Part shown: one piece after another, positions 11,801 to 21,800 of the stretch | Numbering within the stretch: position 1 is the first letter of the stretch | How the letters are laid out: each line of letters opens with the position of its first letter | Source of the DNA: Lotus japonicus | Lineage: Eukaryota > Streptophyta > Magnoliopsida > Fabales > Fabaceae | Length of the DNA: 64,000 nt | Assembly (NCBI RefSeq): GCF_012489685.1 | Contig: NC_080043.1 | Location: 80,740,292-80,804,291 of the forward strand | Direction: 5' to 3' | Translations under genes and position numbers: made by a program | Notes under the pieces: generated by a model | What the model was told of the DNA's origin: nothing | What the model saw: the letters and a program-made list of their open reading frames with translations, nothing else | The model's database searches: none

Positions 11801-11958
11801 ATTTTACCCTTTTCATTTCCTCCAAAGCCAACTTCGCCTCCAGGCTTAAGTTTCAGCTCTCGGAACATACGCCTTTCTCCCGTCATGTGACGCGAGCATC
11901 CACTGTCCAGATACCATGATTGGTGTTTCAGTGGAGCTATCAAGGATATCTGCAACAT
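8854..11958 (-). pseudogene. SIRE-like pol: protease, integrase, RT, RNase H, with one in-frame TGA
   Basis: The protease motif [13 protein letters not shown] opens the frame. The integrase follows, with its zinc-binding histidines and cysteines (HRRLGH ... CEACQKG) and its catalytic core ([23 protein letters not shown]). RT carries [13 protein letters not shown] and the catalytic YVDD. RNase H carries [16 protein letters not shown]. At 9262-9264 a TGA stands where a conserved glycine is expected; the same frame continues to 8854 and ends in the usual copia RNase H tail (KHIEVKYHFIRD, TKPLAEDRF). The enzyme set converts element RNA to DNA and inserts it. This copy would make a truncated RNase H unless the stop is read through. 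Confidence 0.9.
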
Positions 11959-13756
11959 AGATAATCTTGTCCTTAGGTACCCACTTTCTGGGTCCTTTCT
12001 TGTTAGTTACCCCAGAGGTTCTGATCACCTTGGGTGTCTCAACATGATATTTTAAAGGAATATTTGCATGATATTTAGTCATAGAGAAGGATCCCTTTTT
12101 AAGAGGGTTTTTAACAACTTTAGCAGGTACAGGATCAGGCAATATGGTACCAGAGGGAACAAAGCATTCATACAAGGATTTAGCTTTAGACACGGAGGGC
12201 TCATTTCTAATTGGTTTAGAATAGCCAATGCCATGCATTCCATTTCTGCTTACGCCATAGATCATTGAAGCCATTAAGCTTCTACCCACGCTTTTAGCTA
12301 GGAATCTTTGAAAAGACTTTTCATACTTAGATTCATTTCTACAATCAGAGGCATCACAGGCAACAATTTCTTCTAACTTAGCAATCTGGTTCTTAAGCAC
12401 AGAGTTAGAATTGATTAAGGCATGATTATCATTTTTCAAATCAGAAATAATTTTCTCATGTTCAGAAGGAGTCTTGGAAACAGCAGATAAGTTCTTTTTC
12501 AGCTTCTTATGCTTAGACAATAAGGAGTTATACTTATCCATAATATCAGACAATGCATGTTTCAGTTCAGAGGTAGAGAAAGAAGCGAATACCTCATTTT
12601 CATCGTCTGAGTTAGGATTTCCTTCTGATTCTGAGTCAGAGTCAACAACTCTCTTTGACTCTGCTTCCTTGTCTTTGACAATAGCCATGAGTCCTTGGAC
12701 TTCACTATCAGAGTCAACATCCTCTGACTCTGATTCATCAAATGTCACCATCAGACTCTTCTTCGTCTTGAAGTGCTTCTTTGGCTTCTTGTCCTTCTTC
12801 AACTTTGGACAATCACTTTTGTAGTGCCCTGATTCTTTGCACTCAAAACATGTGACTTCCTTGATTGATGATTTCTTCTGGCCTGAGGACTCATACTTTC
12901 CTTTTGCCTTCCCAGAGCCTTTGTACTTGCTCTGCCTGTGCTTCCAGATGCGGTTGAGTCTCTTGGAGATCAGAGTCAGCTCATCTTCATCAGAATCTTC
13001 TGATGCTTCTTCAGATTCCTCTTCTTCAGCTTGAAGAGCTTTTGACTTCTCAACCTTAGCCTTTTCAGATTTAGATTTCAAGGCTATGGACTTTTTCCTC
13101 AGATCTTGCATCTCTGAGCGCTTCAGCTCATGGCATTTCAAAATGCTGATGAGTTCTTCTAAACTCATATTCTCAACGTCTCTCGTGAGCTCTATTGAAG
13201 TCACTAAAGGCATCCAACTTTCAGGAAGACACCTGATGACCCTTATGACATGATCTTTTGTTGTGTAGCTCTTGTTGAGAGGTCGTATGCCAGCTACAAG
13301 CAACTGAAATCTGGAGAACATTTCTTCAATGGACTCATTTGGCTCCATGATGAAGGATTCATACTTTTGGATCAAAGACAATGCCTTTGATTCTTTGACT
13401 TTCTTGTTTCCTTCATGAGACATCTTCAGAGATTCGAAAATGCCTTTCGCAAACTCACGATCTGTAATCTTCTGGTACTCTTCATAAGAAATAGCACTTA
13501 GAAGAATTGCTCTTGCTTTGTGATGTTGTGAGTACAGCTTCTTTTGATCTTCAGTCATCTCTGACCTTGGGATCTTCTTGCCATCTGCATCAACTGGACG
13601 CTCATAGCCATCCACAATAATATCCCAGAGATCTGCATCGAAACCCAGAAAGAAACTTTCCAGTCTATCTTTCCAATATTCGAACCTTTGACCGTCGAAC
13701 ATAGGAGGCTTTGCATTGTAACCATCTCTTTGAGTTTCACTGGTGGTGGCAGCCAT
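11846..13756 (-). CDS. SIRE-like gag protein
   Basis: This is a 636-codon frame starting [12 protein letters not shown], 59 bases downstream of the primer site. The N-terminal half is the copia gag (UBN2-type) capsid region ([28 protein letters not shown]). An acidic serine-rich stretch comes next. The zinc knuckle [14 protein letters not shown] (C-x2-C-x4-H-x4-C) lies near residue 305, and a long coiled-coil-prone segment follows it. The protein forms the particle and binds RNA. The frame overlaps the start of pol by about 113 bases in a different phase; going from gag to pol needs a net +1 shift. Whether that is a mutation or a programmed event cannot be decided from one copy. Confidence 0.88.
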   Translation of the reverse strand: MAATTSETQRDGYNAKPPMFDGQRFEYWKDRLESFFLGFDADLWDIIVDGYERPVDADGKKIPRSEMTEDQKKLYSQHHKARAILLSAISYEEYQKITDREFAKGIFESLKMSHEGNKKVKESKALSLIQKYESFIMEPNESIEEMFSRFQLLVAGIRPLNKSYTTKDHVIRVIRCLPESWMPLVTSIELTRDVENMSLEELISILKCHELKRSEMQDLRKKSIALKSKSEKAKVEKSKALQAEEEESEEASEDSDEDELTLISKRLNRIWKHRQSKYKGSGKAKGKYESSGQKKSSIKEVTCFECKESGHYKSDCPKLKKDKKPKKHFKTKKSLMVTFDESESEDVDSDSEVQGLMAIVKDKEAESKRVVDSDSESEGNPNSDDENEVFASFSTSELKHALSDIMDKYNSLLSKHKKLKKNLSAVSKTPSEHEKIISDLKNDNHALINSNSVLKNQIAKLEEIVACDASDCRNESKYEKSFQRFLAKSVGRSLMASMIYGVSRNGMHGIGYSKPIRNEPSVSKAKSLYECFVPSGTILPDPVPAKVVKNPLKKGSFSMTKYHANIPLKYHVETPKVIRTSGVTNKKGPRKWVPKDKIIYVADILDSSTETPIMVSGQWMLASHDGRKAYVPRAET

Positions 13757-13814
13757 TGTTTTTCACACCGGCCCGGATCACTGAACACTGTTAGGTGTGG
13801 TAATCAGAACTTGC

Positions 13815-13826
13815 GCTCTGATACCA
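13815..13826 (-). other. Primer binding site, initiator tRNA-Met
   Basis: The minus strand reads TGGTATCAGAGC two bases inside the 5' LTR. This is the standard plant primer site complementary to the 3' end of initiator tRNA-Met. Confidence 0.92.
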
Positions 13827-13828
13827 AT

Positions 13829-15037
13829 TGAAGGTATGAAAAACGGTAGAAAGGGGGGGTTTGAATAACGTTTTCAGTATAAAACTTCCACCTTGAAGAT
13901 TTTGACAAATCTTTCGAGAACTTAAGTGCTAAAGATAAGAGATAGAGAAGCACACAAGGTTTTTATCCTGGTTCACTTGATAAATCACTCAAGCTACTCC
14001 AGTCCACCCGTTAAGGTGATTTCTTCCTTCTTAGAATGAAGGCAATCCACTAATCAGGTAAGAGTTACAACTGCACTTGAAACCTACAAGTGACTAACAA
14101 TTACACTGACTTAGCTCACACTAAGATTCACTCTCTTAGTCTTCTCTAGGATCCGATCAGCCTTGATCTCCTAAAGGAACTAAACAAACTGTTTATCAAA
14201 GAATTGTTTACAAGAGATTTGCTTCTAAAAAGCTAATAGTAAACTCAATGAATTTCAGATGAAAGAAAGCTTAGAAGAATTTAAGATTGTCTTGCGCGTA
14301 TGTGAATGCTTCTGGCCGTTTCTTTCAGTCTTCAGCCTCTTTATATACTCCAAGGATTAGGGTTGAGCGTTGCATGAGAAATGCTACCGTTGGAGGGCAG
14401 TTCTGGAAAATCCAGCTTCTGCTGTGTCTGAGACTGTTAGGTAGGTCGTCAGGAAGGTACAATTGCTTTTGTACTTGGATAGCGACGCGACCTATAAACC
14501 TAGGAGACTTCTGATCAGGGGAATGCTTCATATTGGAACTTGTGAAGCCGGTTGATCAGAGTCAGAGGGAAAGCACAGATCCTCTGACCATTGTATCTTC
14601 TGATTCTGAACTCAGAGGGAAGAACATGGCCTTCAGAGTTTCTTGCTTCCGGACTTCAGAGTTTCCACTATTCAGCTTCTGCAACTTCAGAGTCTTCTAC
14701 ACCATCAGAACATCTGAACCTTCAGTGTTTCTTGGTTATCAGAACTTCTGGGTCTTCAGAGCTTCTAGTGACTGAGTCCACATCAGAGTTTGTATAACTT
14801 CAGAACTTCTGAAGCTTTTCCACTGTTCATACTGAACATGGTGAATGCGAAAGCGTTGCTTGGGTTGCTCTTTATACACTGTGCTTCTGATTTGTGTGAG
14901 ATTGAGTTGAGGTCAGAGCCTGTAAATAGCACACTCAGAAAAACACGTTAGAGTACCACAATTGTTCATATCAAAAGGTTAACTTGTAATCATCAAAACA
15001 TAGAGTTGTACTACTAGATCAAAACTTTGATCTTACA
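13829..15037 (-). repeat. 5' LTR of the SIRE-like element
   Basis: This 1209-bp copy drives the element on the minus strand. Its inner end is followed after two bases by the primer site. Its outer end abuts the TCCGC target duplication at 15038. Confidence 0.95.
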
Positions 15038-16361
15038 TCCGCCCCTTCGCTTTCCCTTCGGATTGTCTGTTTTTCCCATCATTCGCAATCTCTTTTCCAT
15101 CTTCGGTTCGCCTCGTTGAAGTTTCTGCTTCATCATGAACAAACATCTTTTCCATCTGCCCCTCAAGTTGTTTCATACACCCAGCCTTTATCAATTTATC
15201 GATCTCCTTCTTCAAAGTAAAACAATCATCAGTATTATGTCCCGAGATCCTATGATATTCACACCATTTCTTTTTATCCACATAACCCGTTGACGGTTTG
15301 GGCTGCCGTGGAAAACGAATAACATTCGCCTCCAAACATGCGTGTAAAGCTTCGGTCAAATTAACCGCCAACGGCACTGTACGATCATTTTGATTACGGG
15401 TCCACGTCATTGAATGTCCCGGCCTACGCATCTCATACGACTGAACACGATTTTTAAAATTAGAACGGTTATCAAAACGACCATTATAACGGTTGCGATT
15501 GTTATACCCCGCGTTGCCACGTTCAGTCCATCCCTTCGAATATTGATCTGTAACCGCTCCTCTCTTCATCTCAAACTGCTGCTTCTGGTTTGTAACCGCT
15601 GCATTCGGGCGGTTGTTCTTGATCTGATCGCTCTGTTCCTCCCTGATGTATCCTTGTACTCTTTCGCGTAAATGCGCCATTGTTTCCACAGGTTTTCTAC
15701 TTAAATTACTGTTCAAACCACCCGGCTTCAAACCCAATTCAAAAGCTGCAATACAAATTTCCGGCATTTTGTCCTCCAAATGAACAGATAATTGATTGAA
15801 ACGCCCCATGTAAGACTGCAAAGTCTCATTCGGCCCTTGACGAACATTGAATAGTGTCGCCGGAGTTACTTTTTGCGCACGACTGGTAGAAAACTGAGAC
15901 AAGAATTTTGTAGATAATTCCGTGAAATTAACAATTGACCTTGACGGCAGAGTCGTGAACCAAATCATCGCTGACTTCTTGAAAGTTGATGGTAACATTT
16001 TGCACTTTAATGCATCTGATGCGCCTACAATGACCATTTTCGTGTTGAAATACACTAAATGGTCCTTTGGATCTGAATCACCATAATAAGAATCAAGCTT
16101 TAGCGTCTTCAAATTGTCTAGGACGGCGGTGTTCGCTATTTCCTCTGTAAAGGGTTGAAAGTCCACTACCGTCTCAGCCATTCTTCGATCGCCCTCTCGT
16201 AAACCCTGAGTCTGATTGAGATCAGTAAGTTGATTTTGTAACTGTTGATTATGTTGACGAAGTTCATTGAGATCGTCCATGATCCGCTGAACAGCATCGG
16301 GAGGAACATCATTTTGTTGAACATGACTCCTCTCCCCGTTCGCCCCGGATCGAGTCACCAT
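15038..16361 (-). pseudogene. Tat-lineage gag, cut at its 3' end by the nested insertion
   Basis: The frame starts with MVTRSGANG and runs about 440 residues until the SIRE-like LTR supplies a stop. A capsid-like region lies in the middle (WFTTLPSRSI, FLSQFSTSRA). A histidine-rich zinc motif near the C-terminus (CEYHRISGHNTDDC, spaced C-x2-H-x4-H-x4-C) is of the kind seen in Tat gag proteins. The chosen ATG lies 38 bases downstream of the primer site and is the first in the frame. The protein would package element RNA and form the particle. No stop or shift was seen before the insertion point. Confidence 0.85.
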
Positions 16362-16398
16362 CGTGGTGAAAATTGAAGCCTAGGAAAGTATCCTTCGG

Positions 16399-16415
16399 CC
16401 CCACGGTGGGCGCCA
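16399..16415 (-). other. Primer binding site, tRNA-Lys type
   Basis: The minus strand reads TGGCGCCCACCGTGGGG directly inside the LTR. This is the complement of the 3' end of plant tRNA-Lys including CCA, as recalled from known tRNA sequences. It primes minus-strand DNA synthesis. Confidence 0.8.
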
Positions 16416-16416
16416 A

Positions 16417-16755
16417 TGTTCCGGTATAGAACCGCAGACTAAAGGCTAACCAGTTTGAGAGCAAGCGAAAGTAAACAAAGTGAATGAAAATGCGTGAAAA
16501 TGATAGGATCCCTGCCGCTTGGGCGGTCCTCTTTTATTTATAGCTTGGGTTTTGGCCCGGCTGGACCATGGGTTGCCCGGCCCATTTGTTAAATGATAAT
16601 GATAAGCCCAAAGTAAAATGATTCGGTCCGCCCATATCAGTCCAATACTAATCCAAACATTAAACGAAAGTCAAGTTCCTCTCACGCTTACACAGAATCC
16701 TATGCGTGAGCTGGAAATTATTTATTTATTTAATTCTAAAATTTTGGGTCTTACA
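16417..16755 (-). repeat. 5' LTR of the Tat-lineage element
   Basis: This 339-bp block is bounded by TG...CA on the plus strand (TGTTCCGG at the left, GGTCTTACA at the right). It sits one base from a tRNA-Lys primer site, which fixes the inner end. The second LTR is outside the window, so the outer end is inferred from the TGTAAGACCC start on the minus strand and not from a repeat comparison. Confidence 0.8.
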
Positions 16756-17174
16756 AAAAACACCTAACGTCATTCTTGTTGAAAATATACACACCACCCT
16801 ACTCTATTTAACAGAGTTAACTTCATTGTTAAAGATTCTCACGGAATATTCTATTTAACTCAACATAAACCATGGTTAGTAAAAAAAAACATGTAACAAT
16901 CATTATTAACTTTTTTTAATATAACAATCACTAGTTTACGTCAACAAAAATCACTACTCAACATATTCCATTTTTTTTTCCGACGTTGATCTTGGTTGGC
17001 GTGCTTAAAGTCTAAATTCTAATATCATTATTAATGTTTAAATATATACTAAAAGTTATGTTTTTAATTATTTTTAAGCTTTTAAATTTTTGTTTTTATT
17101 TTATTTAAACAATCATATAAAAAATTATTGAAAGATTTAAAAAGATACCCTAATTTTTAACCTAATTTCACTTT
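16756..17174. other. AT-rich spacer
   Basis: Mostly A/T-rich sequence with homopolymer runs. I see no gene, inverted repeat or recognisable transposon in it. Confidence 0.6.
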
Positions 17175-17412
17175 TTATAGACAAATGTTAGGTGTTCACA
17201 CCTCAAGGGGGCCCAACGGGCTTGCGGATTACTTGGCGAAACTTGGCCTCGACCTACAGTATGGTGAACACTGGTTCGAGTTCCCTTTTGGGGAGTGTCA
17301 TTCTCTTTTGGTGCAAGATTTCAGCCATGATCACCATCTTCAGGATGGGTTTGTAATGCCTTAGTGCTTGTAGTCTTTTGTACCACTCATTGTAAGCAAA
17401 AAAAAAAAAAAA
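17175..17412 (+). mobile_element. 5'-truncated LINE tail with poly(A)
   Basis: A short frame (LADYLAKLGLDL ... stop at about 17362) reads like the C-terminal end of the RNase H-type domain of plant LINEs. It is followed by about 30 bases and a run of A at 17397-17412. AATTTCACTTTT upstream (about 17159-17170) and AATTACACTTTC after the tail are a plausible, slightly diverged target duplication. The insertion lies in the upstream region of LHY. Confidence 0.55.
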
Positions 17413-17442
17413 GAGTAAATTACACTTTCAAAAAAAAAAGGT

Positions 17443-17543
17443 AATATTAGTAATTTAGCCCCCTTAATGTTCGAACTCTAAACCCTTCACTCTTTACCCT
17501 CCCAAGCTCTTTTGTCCCTAGCTCTTGCGTTGAGCTACCTAAA
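17443..17543 (-). mobile_element. SINE, same family as the copy at 44191-44320
   Basis: On the minus strand the sequence opens with a tRNA-like A box (TAGCTCAACGCAAGAGCTAGGG), continues GGGTAAAGAGTGAAGGG and has a B box GAGTTCGAAC. The order and spacing match the SINE at 44191-44320 (AGCTCAAGTGGTAAGAGCT ... GGGTTCGAACC). It is about 20 bases upstream of the first LHY G-box. Confidence 0.5.
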
Positions 17544-17562
17544 ACATAACATTTTCCAGAAA

Positions 17563-17617
17563 CACGTGCACCTGACACTCTCACTCTATCTATAAAACTC
17601 CAGAAGACAGCCACGTG
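17563..17617 (+). promoter_or_regulatory. Two palindromic G-boxes upstream of LHY
   Basis: CACGTG occurs at 17563-17568 and again at 17612-17617 (in CCACGTGTCGG). Such G-boxes bind bZIP and bHLH light-signalling factors and are known in promoters of CCA1/LHY genes. They lie about 0.5 kb before the likely 5' leader. I did not see a clear evening element (AAAATATCT) in the same stretch. Confidence 0.45.
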
Positions 17618-18130
17618 TCGGTCACAAAAAAGCGAGTAAACCAAGCTGGCAAATTATGAAACCACTATGCCGCACGACCCATGCGTGTCGAAACCGGGTG
17701 ACCGAGTACAACCGGTCAGTCCTGGCCACGTAGCCAACCGACCCCACCATCACAAGTTGGCAACGCTTTTTAACGGACCTAAACCATCAGCAATGGAGTT
17801 TGTGGATGAGAATCAAGGAAGAAAATAGATTATCTTAGCCAGAAATAATAATTAAAAAAAATAAGAAAAGTGCAAAAGTAAACATCAGCATCACGAGCCA
17901 GTAACACAACGCCACTTGTCGCAATCCTGTGAGCCGTTGCTTCTCAGTCACAAAAATATAAAAACTCAAAAGAAAAAAAGAAAAACCCACCCGAAATTAT
18001 AGTGGCTGAGATTGCTCCTCGCGCTTACACAGTTCACTACATACACTTCTGCTTTTGCTTCGTCTTCGTTGTTCTCGTTTCGCTTCTCGATTCTTCGATT
18101 TCTGGCGGTTTTCCCGATCTGAAACTGAAA

Positions 18131-18157
18131 ATGAATCCTCCGGCGAGTGTCCGGTGA
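18131..18157 (+). promoter_or_regulatory. Short upstream ORF in the LHY 5' leader
   Basis: ATG to TGA encodes the 8-residue peptide MNPPASVR in the CT-rich region that is the likely first leader exon of LHY. This exon probably ends near 18204 at a GT donor. It could reduce translation of the main frame if the leader is transcribed as inferred. Confidence 0.4.
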
Positions 18158-18896
18158 CGATCACTCTCTTCTTCTTCTTCGTCCACGGCATGTCTTTGTT
18201 CCGAGGTATTCCTTTTCCTTCGTTTTAGCTTTTTTCTGTTTGGTTCCCGAGAAAATTCAACCAGAATCGATTTACTTGCTTTCGATTTGGATTTAACAGG
18301 TGCTGTTGCTTACTACTCACAGCGTGACTCTGTTGAGTTTAATTTCTCTGATTTTGAGTTTTTCTCGGCAACCAAACAGGAGGATTGGAAATTTGCTGTG
18401 ATAGTAAACTAGTAAAGTATTTGAGAAAGTGAACATAGAGATGGTTATTGTTGTTGTTGTTGGATGTGATTTTAGATTTTAGTACTGATTGTGCTTTCAC
18501 TCGCTTTTGAAAGGTTTTGGTGCTGTGAAGTTCGTTGTTTTGGTGAGAATTCTGATTAAGGAAAATTTCTTGTATTCTTCATTCGGAGAAGCGGTTGATT
18601 CTAGAAAATTTTAAATTTGATTATCGTCTTTAATGCATTAATTTTCCATGTGAGATGTGAATTGGAATGCTTATTCCTTCTGATACGAAACAGAGACGGA
18701 TCTCTACCTATTGTTTCTCGCTTTGTTTCTTTTGCAGTAGTAGTAGTAGTAGTAGCATCACCATACCTGCAGATTCTTCTGCTCAGTTTCAACCGTGTTT
18801 CGCATCACAAAAAAATGAAAGGAGGTATTCGTTGTATACGCTCTTCGTCCGTGAAGATCTGAAGCAGCGCTAGCCGCTAGCTGCTCACGTCCTGAA

Positions 18897-21800
18897 ATGG
18901 ATGCGGCGGACTCCTCTAGCGAAGAAGTGATTGTTAAGGTTAGGCTATTATTGATTATCAATTTATCATAGATTGACTGGTTGGTTTCTCTTGAAAGGGA
19001 ATCAGTAAAGCTTGGTAATGTTTTCTAAGTAGCTACTTGGTTAGTGCAGACAAGAAAGCCATATACAATCACAAAGCAAAGAGAACGATGGACGGAGGAG
19101 GAGCATAATAGGTTTCTCGAAGCTCTGAAGCTACATGGGCGAGCATGGCAGCGCATAGAAGGTAATTGTTTGTTCATTATCAATACTTCAAAATTTTCTA
19201 TTGCTCATTTCTGCAAATGAGTAGTCTAATATCCTATTAGAAAAAGACATGAACTTCTCTCTATATTCAACTAACTCTGAATTGAAACTGTCTTTTTTCC
19301 CCTCACATGGCCTGGGGTTTTTGCTGTTTTCCTTGTGCTTTGCAGAGCATATAGGAACAAAGTCTGCTGTGCAAATCAGGAGCCATGCACAGAAGTTCTT
19401 TACTAAGGTCAATGGGTGCCTTTTACTTTGCTTTATATGTTTGAAATGATGTTGGTCCTTATTTTTTAGCTATGCTTTATTTTGACTTGCTTTAGATTTA
19501 TTTATCAGTTCCGTATCTTGTTTGATTCAATTTATGAATAAAAGATCTGTCGAACTGCGCTAAATTGTGTTCTATCAAATAAAAGATCTGTCGAACTGCA
19601 AACTATATCAGGATTTCAATTTGAAACAAAAAAAAAGCCTAACTAAATGAGTACCTTCCCTGGTTGGATTCAAATGTCATGGAAAGTGGAAACTAGAATG
19701 ATTCTTTAATAATAAACACACAATATTACTCTTGAGAAAATTGAGATAAAGGGCTTCTCAGGTTGATTTTAAATGATGATACTTTTTATATGGGATTGCA
19801 AAAATTAAAGTATTTATAGTAGGCAGAGAAGTATGTATAGAGATGATGATATTGGTTTGTGAAAGTAGCATGCTTTAAATAGGAAATATTATCATTTTAT
19901 GTTAAAAGAATGAGTATCATCTCTGTCATGGAAGCTTCTTTTCTTTTTTGTCATCCTTTCATCACCAGTATCCCAAACTCTCTAATTGAGTAGAATCCCA
20001 CGGTGAATTTAACATGCACCGACACGGTATTATCCTCTAATACCAGCTTCTAACTTAGTCAACTAATGGTTCGTACTTTACAGTATCAGTGAATGGAGAC
20101 TCTTAGGAAGAAATTGCACCACTTTGGCAAGGCAATAATTTTCTTTATTTATTGCTTATTTTGATTTTAGACAATTTTGCTAGTATAGTCTTAGGGTTCT
20201 AGCAATAGTGGGTCATATTTATCATAAATGATCTAGTAGTGTTCTGTGTGTTAGGTATTGCCTTGGGTTGAGCCCACATGAAGTTAATAATAAAAAGAAA
20301 GGTCTTAGTGTGGACTGTGGACATATTGTGAATTTGACATCTTTAGGGAGGAGGGGGTTTTAAAATTTGCATCTTCCTTGCTTTGTGAGGTGTAACAGTT
20401 GACAACATGAGATTTTAAGTGAAGTGGGTCTTGCTGTTTGAGCAGGGCACATGTGAGGAGAAATTGAACTACCTTCATTTTGCTGTGTGGGGTTAGGAAA
20501 TAATGGTTATAATACTTCTTGGGTGCTTTTTTGAATGAGAAATATTTTATTGTGACGTTGAGTGTGTTAGAGATGTAATGTAAAATCCTTTACGTGTCTT
20601 AAGTTAATAACTCACGTTCTTGGAATGGTTTATGACATGCTATCATTGTTTCTATAACCACGTGGTCTTGAGTTCCTTTGTTTTTTGCCCTTATTCTTCA
20701 ATAAAAATATTTAAGCAGAAGGTAAGGTGGGATTATGCAATGTCCAAACTTCACCTCCAATGGGTTCTTGCATGAGGGGCATGCAGATATATAAATATGC
20801 TTTCACCTAATAACTGTAAAAACCCACCGACATCCTACAATAGATTTTCCAGTAGGAAGCTGAACAAGTATCCATGTATGATTGGATTCCAAGGCAGTCA
20901 TCTCAACAATCATAGCTAGTCTCCATCCTGGATGGGATAGTGCTTCCTGAACACGCTTGGGAATGGTAATAGATGATAAATCAGAAACAGGGGCAACAAA
21001 ATCTAAAATCCAGGATCCAGCCGAGTGGGAATGGCAAGCGGTAAAATTACCGGTATGTGCTACAATGGCTGAAGAAGCATGCTGGGCCGCCTTAAACTGA
21101 AGATACTCCTTATACTCATAGGTAGAAAGGCGATTATCTTCCTCAAATTCAGTCTTTTGCTCAATGACGGTCACAAGAGATTGAGCTACAGTAACAGTTT
21201 TAGAATGGTGTACTCTCAAATAGTAATCCGTCTACCCATTATGATACTTTGGATTATCATCGCTTGTCTCATTTGCATTATGCTTGTATTTTCTCCTTGT
21301 TTTACGTGTCTTTTCCTAAGGCTGTTGGTGATGCCTTATCTCATCAAGGTTGGGGACAAGCTATGATTGATGAGATGTATGCTATTTAGAACTGTGGCAC
21401 TTGGGACCCCGTTCCTCTTCTTCCTCCAGGGAAACATGTTGTAGGTTGGAGGTCAATTTTCACCGTCAAAGTTAGCCTAGACACAACTCTCCACCTTCTG
21501 ACTCAAGGCTCTTGCGGTGGTTAAAGGCTATACACAACTCTCCAGATTGGGTTATGGTTACACATTTTCTGTTGTGGCCTCAGTCAGATTATTCTTGTCC
21601 ATTGTTGTTATTTGTCACTGGCATCTCTATCAACTTGATATCAAGAATGCTTTCTTTCATGGTGATTTTGTTGCTTAGGAGAAGTCTTCAAGACTAGTCT
21701 GCAAGTCCTTATTTGGGTTCAAACAATCTCCTAGGGTTCATGAGATCTAGCATTGTAGTTCAGCAGTTTAGTATGGCTCAGAGTGAGGCTGACCACTCAG

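Larger units (their letters stand above)
2941..15037 (-). mobile_element. SIRE-like (Sirevirus/Maximus) Ty1/copia retrotransposon, 12,097 bp, nested in the Tat element
   Basis: Two near-identical LTRs (2941-4152 and 13829-15037) bound the element, with 5-bp target duplications TCCGC at 2936-2940 and 15038-15042. An initiator-Met primer site lies inside the 5' LTR and a polypurine tract lies next to the 3' LTR. In minus-strand order it holds gag, pol (protease, integrase, RT, RNase H), a third ORF of about 952 codons, and a non-coding region with repeated purine tracts. This is the layout known for Sireviruses. By eye the LTRs differ at 8 bases plus a 3-bp change in a G run (10 versus 7), so the insertion is recent. 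Defects are an in-frame stop in pol and a frame change between gag and pol. A short ORF runs antisense near the 3' end. Confidence 0.95.
1..16755 (-). mobile_element. Tat-lineage Ty3/gypsy LTR retrotransposon, split by a nested copia element and running off the left edge
   Basis: The right end is a complete 5' LTR (16417-16755), followed leftwards by a tRNA-Lys-type primer site, gag, and then protease, reverse transcriptase, RNase H and the start of integrase. The body is interrupted at 2941-15037 by a SIRE-like element flanked by TCCGC on both sides (2936-2940 and 15038-15042). On the minus strand the gag frame before the insertion and the pol frame after it are in register, so gag and pol were one long frame. 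The RT wording and an extra archaeal-type RNase H domain point to the Tat lineage (family knowledge). The 3' LTR and most of integrase lie outside the window. Bases 16756-16760 (aaaaa) would be the matching target duplication, which cannot be tested here. Confidence 0.9.

Noticed and set aside
13815..13826. TGGTATCAGAGC words (also at 26125, 27453 and 42955) as tRNA gene ends
   Set aside because: They stand at LTR-internal primer positions and lack the rest of a tRNA cloverleaf.
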